A stretch of DNA of 64,000 nucleotides from Luzula sylvatica. Its lineage: Eukaryota; Streptophyta; Magnoliopsida; Poales; Juncaceae. Where the stretch lies: positions 41,940,215-42,004,214 of the forward strand of contig OX326961.1 of NCBI GenBank assembly GCA_946800325.1. The letters are read 5' to 3'. Below, piece after piece: positions 56,892-64,000 of this stretch; position 1 is the first letter of the stretch, and the number at the start of each line of letters is the position of its first letter. The notes under the pieces are model-generated. The model ran no database searches, was not told where the DNA came from, and saw nothing but the letters and a program-made list of their open reading frames with translations. The translations under genes were made by a program, and so were the position numbers.

Positions 56892-57638
56892 AAAAGTAGT
56901 GCGAGAAGAATCCCTTTAACGCAATTAAATCACAATGATGGTTGATTTGCTTAAAACTTTATTTTTTTGTTTGTATATAGTGATGGTGTAATTGTGTTTG
57001 TTTGTATTGCGTTTGTTTGTTTTGCGTTTGTTTGTTTTGCATTTGTTGTGTGCAACTAGAAGCTTGTTAAAAATATTAACTAGTGTGTGTGCTGTAATGT
57101 ATTAAGTACTTGCTTGTTTGTATTGTGCTTGTTGTGTGCAATTAGAAGTTTGTTAAAAGATTTAACTAGCGTGCTGTAATTTTAGTAATTGCTTGTTTGA
57201 TCAATTTTTTTTTTTTAGTAATTGCTTGTTTGTTTTGGGATTGTTGTGTGCAATTAGAAGCTTGTTCAAAAAATTAACAAGTGTGTTATAACAACTAGGG
57301 AGTTGGTTCTCGGTTTGCTATGAATTCAGTAGTTGAGAACCGAATTTTCAAAGTCTGTGTATTGCTAACAATCCAAACCTTCATTTCATTCATTTCTACG
57401 GATCCCTAAAACCCGAAATTAGATTCTAGAGTTTACGAAATCTGGATTTGATATGATTCCGAGATTCTGTATCTTCAATTTAGCATGAATCGGCAATGAG
57501 TTTCTCGGGTATAAAATTAATCCGGAATTTGAATTCCTGCGTATAAGGAACCGTCCTGTGAAATCTCCAATTTCGTACTCGTTCATCGTACATCTTCTTC
57601 TTCGATCAAGGGTTAGGGTTTCGACAGGAGATTCAAGG
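56892..57638 (+). promoter_or_regulatory. promoter region of the intact NOSIP/CSU1-like gene
   Basis: Kinesin-5 3' flank followed by the NOSIP upstream region and leader. The 40 bp before the ATG contain a GGGTTAGGGTTT (telomere-like, telo-box) word, common in promoters of plant housekeeping genes. The same word is present in all the truncated copies. Confidence 0.5.
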
Positions 57639-58694
57639 ATGCCTCAAAGACACTCGAAGAACAACAACGATCTTGCCTACTTCACCTACGAGGAGAAGAG
57701 GAAGCTTGGTTACGGTACGCAGAAGGAACGATTAGGTAAAGATTCGATCAAGCCTTTTGATTCGTGCTCTCTCTGCCTCAAGCCGTTCATAGACCCGCTT
57801 TGTTGCCTCAAAGGCCATGTATTTTGTAAAGAATGCATTTATGAATGCCTTCTTGCTCAGAAGAAGGATATCAAGAGGTATCGTGAAGATTTCCTTTCAT
57901 TTTTTCAATCTGTTTTGCCTCATTTTGTTTGATCAAATTACGACTTGGAGTGTAATTAAACAATGCTATCAATTAAAACTAAAATTGCAATGAAATTCAC
58001 CCAATTTAGGAAACTAGCAGCACACGCAGCACAACAGAAGCAAGAGAAAGAGAACGAAGAAGAGAAACGACAGCTTCAAAAAGCGCTCGAGCTCGAGCAC
58101 TTCGCCCAACAAAACCACTCGGCAGTCTCTACCCACTCATCCTCCAATCACAGCTCAACACATGGCGACAAGAAGAATTTTCACGGAGCGAACAGCGTAA
58201 AAACCACCTCGTTCGAAGAAGAAGCTCTTCGCACGATGAAAGCCTTTTGGCTCCCGTCAGCCACTCCTGACGCACCGATCAAAATCGACTCTCCTTGCAC
58301 GGATACGCTCTGTCCCGAAGGAAACGAGAAGTTAAAACTAAAATCTCTGTTTCCAATCCATTTCACCGAAGACAAGAGCGACAAGAAGAGTAATAATTTG
58401 GATAAGAGTTATATTTGTCCGAGTTGCAAGGTCACTCTGACGAACACGGTTTCGTTGATGGCGATCAGTACGTGTGGACATGTGTTCTGCAAGAAATGTG
58501 GCGAGAAATTTATTAAAGTGGATAAGGTTTGTTTGAAGTGTAATGAAGCTTGCAAAGAGAGGAATTTGGTGTTGTTGGAGAAAGGAGGAACTGGATTCGC
58601 AGCACATGGAGATAAACTGGAGGCGAAAGACTTCAAGTATTTGGGGAGCGGGTCTGGATTAGGGTTGGTTAAACCCGCTACGAAGGGTTTTTGA
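57639..58694 (+). CDS. NOSIP/CSU1-like RING-type E3 ubiquitin ligase, 307 aa
   Basis: Two exons, 57,639-57,877 and 58,010-58,694, in phase across ag|g (IKRKLAAHAAQQ). Plant orthologues of animal nitric oxide synthase-interacting protein are nuclear E3 ligases; the Arabidopsis one (CSU1) acts on the COP1/SPA photomorphogenesis complex. Motifs: N-terminal FTYEEKRKLGYGTQKERLGK, then the split RING with CSLCLKPFIDPLCCLKGHVF and CKECIYECL. A Lys/Glu/Gln-rich coiled coil lies at about 78-115. The C-terminal zinc ribbon/RING half has CPSCKVTLTNTVSLMAISTC, GHVFCKKCGEKF and VCLKCNEAC, ending LLEKGGTGFAAHGDKLEAKD in family style. Length agrees with the family (about 310 aa). It is the only complete copy; four truncated 5' copies lie upstream in the window. 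Confidence 0.92.
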
Positions 58695-59071
58695 TATCTT
58701 TGTGAGATTTGTGCTTCTTATTTTTGTCGTAGTTTCGCAATTGTAAGCTTTTAATGATGTGGTGAAATTGGTATTCCTTTTTGTTGAAAATAATATTAAT
58801 CTATTTGTAACTTTTTTCCTTAAAAGATAATTTAGTGGTGAGGGGCATTCATGATATTTTTCTAAATTTCTGAGGGGTAAATTTTGTGTTCATGAAATAC
58901 AATATTATATAATTTTTGAACTATCTTGTCCCATTTCATTTTCAAGTATTTGCGTTGGGCCTTCTCTTTCCATATGATTAAAAAAATGTGTGTAAACATA
59001 CTTAATACCTTGCCAAAGAACTAATACAAGAATTACAATCATAAAGAGAACAAAAAAATGTATAGTAAAAT
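58695..59071. other. NOSIP 3' flank
   Basis: No gene. It includes the 3' UTR and a short remnant of the 'gggcattcatgatatttttc' foldback family near 58,840-58,880. Confidence 0.5.
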
Positions 59072-61900
59072 TGAATGAATTTAGGAATATCAAATTGACG
59101 AGATTATTAAGAGAATCATAAACAAACCAGAGGTTTCTATTTATTTTTATTTAATTTTAATTTTGTTCTTCTTTTTTTGGTCTTTTATAGTGTTGATTTT
59201 GACGTTGATACATTATAATTTTGGGGAGTTCTAGGATACACGGGGTATTTTAGGTATTTAGCAATTAAGTAAATTTTTAAAAGGAAGTAAACATAAAAAA
59301 CTTACTTTTTATGGAGATTTTTCTTCTTAAATGAAAATATACATATTTCCTATTTAACCTACCAATGATTGATACAGGTTAATTGAAAGAGGGTCTTTAA
59401 ATAAATCTGTGGTTCTCAAAGATTTGCGCCACGAAATTGAAAAGATGAATCCAGGTTTAGTTTAAAAAAAAAACATATTTACTTATTTTATTTTGAAGTT
59501 TATTGATTTATTAGATTTAATGTTATTAGATGTCAAAGCTCCAAGCGAGAAGATTGGATTTTATCTTGATAGATTTAAAGAGGAAGAAGAGAAAAAGGTG
59601 TTGATTTCAATGCAGAGATATTTATTTCATTATTTTTTAATAATGATCAATACATACTTTGAGTTATTATTTTAAATATTTCGTTTCAAACAGGCCATGA
59701 AGGAGAAAATCAAGGATTTGGAAAAGGAATGCAAGGAATTTAAGCACAATTACCTTGCCGAAAAGGTGAGAGAATTATTTATTTGGGAATTTAAAATATT
59801 TTCTAAAATTAGATAGATTTTTATGAAAAATCAAAACTATTTTTTTTTATTGTAGATGAGTCTTGAGAACACTCGGAGAGATTTACAGAAACTACGAGAT
59901 TTCAACTCGAAAATCAAAATAGAACTAAAAGGAAAAGAATTAACCATTTCAAGTTTACTCTCAAAAGGTAAAAGTTATTTACTCATTACGATATACTATT
60001 TAATGTTCACAATATTTTATTTCAGTGCTAATTTTTTTTCTTCTCTATTTTGAATCAGAGAATGAGATTGTGGACCGTGCAAAGAATCTGCATAACAAAT
60101 TAGAAACCCATTCTCATGATATTTCAGATTTATCTTCTAAAATAGGTAATTAAGTTATTGGCATAAACATTTCCTAAATCACCCAAAAATATTACATTAT
60201 AATGCGATATTATTTTTACAGAGAGGCAATATATTAAAGAAGGAACAAGCAAGGAGCTAATTCAAAATTTAAATTTAGACAATGAATTCAAACTCTTGAA
60301 AGAACAAGTTAACAAATCTGTAATTGACCAGCGAAATGTACTTCAATCTACTCAAGAAATATTTTCTTCATATTTCTCAAACAAAACCATGGTAACGATA
60401 AAATATTTTAAATTTCCCCGATTTCAAGTATTTATTGTTGTGATTCTAATAATTAATTTATTTTCAGGAAATTGACACTTTAAGGGGTAGATTTGAGGGA
60501 AATAAATCTAAGTACGAGACTGGTACTGGTACTGGTACGAAGAATATTAAGGATATAATAAACAAATTAAAAGATAAATCTATTAAGGAAATTGACACTT
60601 TAAGGGAGTCTTCTCTGGCGACTCAAATCACTGCCATTGACCACGTAATAATTTCAAACTCATTAAAATTATTACTTTATATATATATAATATTCTTGTA
60701 TATTATATTTTTATATAGTTTATGACACAAGGCGTTTCAGAGTCAAAACAAATTTTACTTGATATTCATGAATCTCTTATCGAGCATAGTAAATTCCTCG
60801 AATTCTCATCCATAAAACACGAACAAGTAAGTTGATAAATTCTTAATTTTTGTTTTAAAATTCCTCGAATTTAAATTACCTTTTTTTTGTAAATGTTAAA
60901 CTGATTTATATTGTTTTAAAATTCTTAATTTTAAGATGTTGAAAAGGAGTCTTAATTCGACACAAGAAATATCTGAAACTACTCTCAATTTCTGTAATGA
61001 CGTGAAGAAACAATCCATTGACCTAATTATGAAAATCGAAGATAATCAAATCAAGGTTTCGAGCCACCTCGATAAGTTTCAGCGAACATTTAAGGTTTTT
61101 CTTTCTTTCTTTATTTTTTATTTTATTTAATTTTTTGATTTATTGTTTATGTATGTGTTGTTGTTTCGTTGACAGGAAAAAAATGTGCTTGATCAAACTG
61201 CTGGAATAGTATCGAATGTAAATGCTATAAAGAATATAATGGTTAGTATTTTTAAAATAGAATTATTTGGGTTCAGAATTTCATTTCATGTCATTTCTAC
61301 CCTTGCACAACATCAAAATGTGAATTATCATGAATAAACTGTCCCTACAGAACATAAGAAATATTATCAAATTTCTATGTTTTTCTAGGGGGTATCCATG
61401 ATATTTCTCATTTTGTAAGGGTATATATATGTGAGACCGAGCCTCGCCTCGATGAAAATACTTACAAAATTGGGGTATTTCTGATAAATGTTCAGATGTA
61501 CCATCTGAATCAAGATAATAAAAGGAAAGGTGATGCGGATGAATCGAATTACGGCAGGCTAACCGCTCCGTATCCGATAAACTATGTTGCGCGGATACTC
61601 CAAAAAACCGAATTTAGCCGTATCGCCGTATCCGTATCCGTATCGTATCCTAAATCATATGTTAAATTGCCGTATCGCCGTATCCGATACGCGTCGCCGT
61701 ATCGCCGTATCGGCGTATCCGTGCAACACAGCCGATAAACAAAAATGATTATACGAAAACTTACAACAATTATGATAGGTAAGTTTAGTTTAATTATCTC
61801 ATGATTTATATTTTATTGTCAATATAAACAGATTTTTTATTTTATTTTTTTGCAGTAAACGGACGAGTGAAAACGAAAGTAATTTGAAAGAGATTTTATT
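59072..61900 (+). pseudogene. older kinesin-5 pseudogene, exons 7-20, no motor (copy G)
   Basis: Follows the intact gene exon by exon but is much more diverged. Exon 7 has a large internal deletion (agagaatcat joined to aaacaaaccagag near 59,110). Exons 8-16 are recognisable up to about 61,093, with exon 9 at about 59,531-59,597, exon 10 at about 59,694-59,765 and exon 11 at about 59,856-59,967. The exon 14 equivalent (about 60,468-60,641) has a triplicated ggtact and an internal repeat of aaattgacactttaaggg. Exon 18 is largely missing and is interrupted near a 150-bp transposon. About 59,220-59,375 is an inserted repeat. With no P-loop or switch motifs it cannot be a motor. Confidence 0.85.
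61582..61731. mobile_element. 150-bp hAT-like MITE
   Basis: The ends CTATGTTGCGCGGATACTCC and, on the other strand, CTGTGTTGCACGGATACGCC are inverted repeats. A perfect 8-bp target duplication CCGATAAA lies at 61,574-61,581 and 61,732-61,739. The interior is built of gccgtatcc words. It sits inside the kinesin-5 pseudogene. Confidence 0.85.
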
Positions 61901-62589
61901 CGGATACGTTTTAATTGTTGTCATGATTTATGTGATTTATATTTGTCTTCGTTTTTGTTGGACAATTGGTGAGGGTATTCATGATATATTTTTCTAAATT
62001 TTGAGGGATAATTTTAGTGTTCACGACATGAATACAGGATTTTTGAATTTTTGAACTATTTAGCCATTTCTTTTTCAACTATTTGAGTTTGGCATTCTCT
62101 TTCCATATGATAAAAAAAATGTGTATAAACAAAACGCACACAGGAAAATAGTAAAATACTGAATACCTTGCAAACTACTAATATAAGATAATAAAAAGAA
62201 TGTATACTAAAATAGAATATTTTATACGACTGCTTTTAATAATTTAATTATTAAAAGAACGAATATTCCACTTAATTTATGTATACACTAAATTAGCCCT
62301 ACAAACAAGGTTATACCCTACGCCACTAGTCTTTAGCTTATCTGGACAAGGGAATTAGGGAAAATAGGGTAGACTAGTTACTAGATGTATATAATGTCTA
62401 CGGACTAAATATCTAAAAAAAAATATTTCTGCATTAATTTTATATAAAAAAATTTCGAAAAATAACTCGATTTTTCAAAATATTTCAAAAATAATCTAAA
62501 ACAAATTTTAAAAGTCCGGTACAACCTGATTTTAAAAATCAGTTGATTTAATTAAATTTATTTGTTCAATCAATTTCTAATCACATCAC
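61901..62589. other. AT-rich intergenic DNA
   Basis: No gene. 61,970-62,130 repeats the NOSIP 3' flank words seen at 58,840-59,000 (catgatatatttttctaaat; tttccatatgat), so the 3' flank is also partly duplicated. Confidence 0.5.
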
Positions 62590-63185
62590 TTAATAAACAA
62601 GAAAAATCAACGGGTTTATAGACCGGATTCAATTTTGTTAAATATTTAGAATTCTCCAAATTTAACCACAACATCACTATCTACTAATTAATATATTAAT
62701 TAACATTATAAGTAACACATATAAAATAAGTAATGACTAATTAACTTACAATTAATATTCATTTGAATTAATACATAAAAATTAATACCAACTAATTGTT
62801 AAATTATGTGCTTTTAGAATTATCATTCTAATTAAATTTATTAAATAAAATACACTAAGTGTGTTTGGGAAAATGTTGGGGAAAATTAAAATTTTCACTT
62901 TCTTTAAGGCCCGTGGAATGCAGAATTAGTAAGGAATTTTAGTTTACCCCAAGATTTCTCCCAACTCATTATGTATATTTTATTTAACAACTTTGATTAA
63001 CATGATAATTTTAAAAACATATAATTAACAATTAATTTATATATATTAATTCAAATGAACGTTCATCGTAAGTTAATGAATTATTTAGAGATGTTGTGGT
63101 AGAATTCGGAGATCTCCAAATATTTAATAAATTTGATTTTTTTTATCGGGTTTATAAAATTCGGTGATTTTTGTACTTTGATTAA
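62590..63185. mobile_element. large imperfect foldback element, about 600 bp
   Basis: The left arm runs aaatcaacgggtttat, ttaaatatttagaattctcc, accacaacatc, then attcatttgaattaata. The right arm repeats these blocks in reverse order on the other strand (attcatttgaattaatatat, accacaacatc, tattaaatatttggagatct, ataaacccgataaa). The centre is near 62,890. No target duplication was identified. Class unknown. Confidence 0.55.
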
Positions 63186-63208
63186 AAGTTGAACGAAATG
63201 ATTAATTT

Positions 63209-64000
63209 GTTGGGAATTCTTTCCATCCCCGGGCCCGCGCAGCGGATATGTAGGCCCGGTCCGGTTCCCTTAATCCAAGATCACGCCATGACTTCGAAGG
63301 GTACGATGCAAATAAGAAGATTAGATTCATATCAGCGCAAAATTGATTGCACACGACGGGTTGATTACTAGTCTTCTTTCTCCTGTCACGTTGGTGACAA
63401 TCCGCGCGTCCCACACCACGCGTCTTTCACCGCTCGTTGACCGTCCTCTTTCTCCTTCGGGTTGATCACAACCGAAGAGCCACAAGTGTCGCTCCTCTAC
63501 TTGTATCCACCGTGAGTCGGAGTTCATCGGTCGCGGGTGCAACTGCCTAGACGATGCACCGGCTAACTTGCTTGATCGATTGATTCTCTATACCGGAAAA
63601 CTCATTTTCTCGGTTTTCTCTCTTTACACCCTTTCACTTTCTAGAAATATGTCTCTCAATAATTCTGGAATATTCTGAATAATCCGAATGATTGGACTGA
63701 ATGAAGTATTCTTTGATGAGAGAGAATTATCCTATTTATATCACATAGGATTATGATGAGTCAAAAGACATGTATATCCAATATACACTCTTTCACACAG
63801 AAAGTTGCATGAACCTGTTCAGTATTCTGTCCATACGAAATTGGTAAATTCCTCTGACAAAAAATCAACCTACACGAAAACTTGTAGATAATCTTATTAT
63901 CTACCCAACCCAATTTGGCTTGGCCCAATTGGAGTTCGTATGCAAAAGTTATGACTGTATTACTAACTGTATGTCATACTGTTGCACCATTTCGGTATTT
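63209..64000 (+). mobile_element. possible LTR (partial, runs off the window)
   Basis: The sequence from TGTTGGGAATTC is more GC-rich than its surroundings. It holds a TATA-like cctatttatatcac at about 63,730 and has no convincing coding frame. A TG start, a promoter-like box and length fit a plant LTR retrotransposon end, but the partner terminus and any tRNA-primer site lie outside the window. A unique non-LTR insertion is the alternative. Confidence 0.3.

Noticed and set aside
63202..63542. Two minus-strand frames of about 70 codons in the GC-richer end
   Set aside because: No recognisable domain. The region looks like a retroelement terminus rather than coding sequence.

Overview
The window is nuclear DNA from a flowering plant, most likely a eudicot. 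It is AT-rich, its genes have many short GT-AG introns with U-rich flanks, and it holds several plant-specific families: B3 (REM-like), an atypical bHLH, QALGGH zinc fingers and a plant kinesin-5. I cannot name the species. I built intron-exon structures by hand from splice signals, reading phase and family motifs.

Layout, left to right. (1) 1-9,040: a direct tandem duplication with a period of exactly 5,388 bp. Each unit holds a broken kinesin-5 3' end, a truncated NOSIP/CSU1-like 5' end, an intact 171-codon orphan ORF, a large GA/GT microsatellite and the last exon of a B3 gene. (2) 8,614-12,171: a complete-looking B3 gene (-) and a divergent gene of unknown function (+). (3) 15,670-17,304: a 9-exon bHLH gene. 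(4) 18,593: tRNA-Leu(CAA). (5) 18,735-22,336: an inverted copy of the orphan-ORF module joined through a GA tract to a copy of the B3 promoter and first exon, and interrupted by a 1.05-kb Harbinger-like element. (6) 24,524-28,492: a complete mitochondrial 2-oxoglutarate dehydrogenase E1 gene. (7) 28.5-43.4 kb: AT-rich DNA with many small transposons (Mutator-like, hAT-like, SINE, foldback) around a C2H2 repressor-type gene at 30.5-31.1 kb. (8) 43,386-43,889: a second C2H2 paralogue. (9) 44,497-49,417: an intact 22-exon kinesin-5. (10) 49.4-58.7 kb: further copies of the chimeric module, ending in the intact NOSIP/CSU1-like gene. (11) 59.1-61.9 kb: an older, motorless kinesin-5 pseudogene. (12) 62.6-64 kb: a foldback element and a possible LTR.

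The main result is the duplicon. Pieces of kinesin-5, NOSIP and a B3 gene have been shuffled around a small orphan ORF. That ORF has a TATA-like box and a CTT-rich leader, stays open in all five copies and is found on both strands. The kinesin-5/NOSIP neighbourhood exists as duplicates that have decayed in a complementary way: the copy with intact kinesin-5 has a broken NOSIP, and the copy with intact NOSIP has a broken kinesin-5. Near-identity of the 5.4-kb units, short homologies at the junctions, and dense (TTC)n, (GA)n, (GT)n and (AT)n tracts point to recent, repeat-driven rearrangement.
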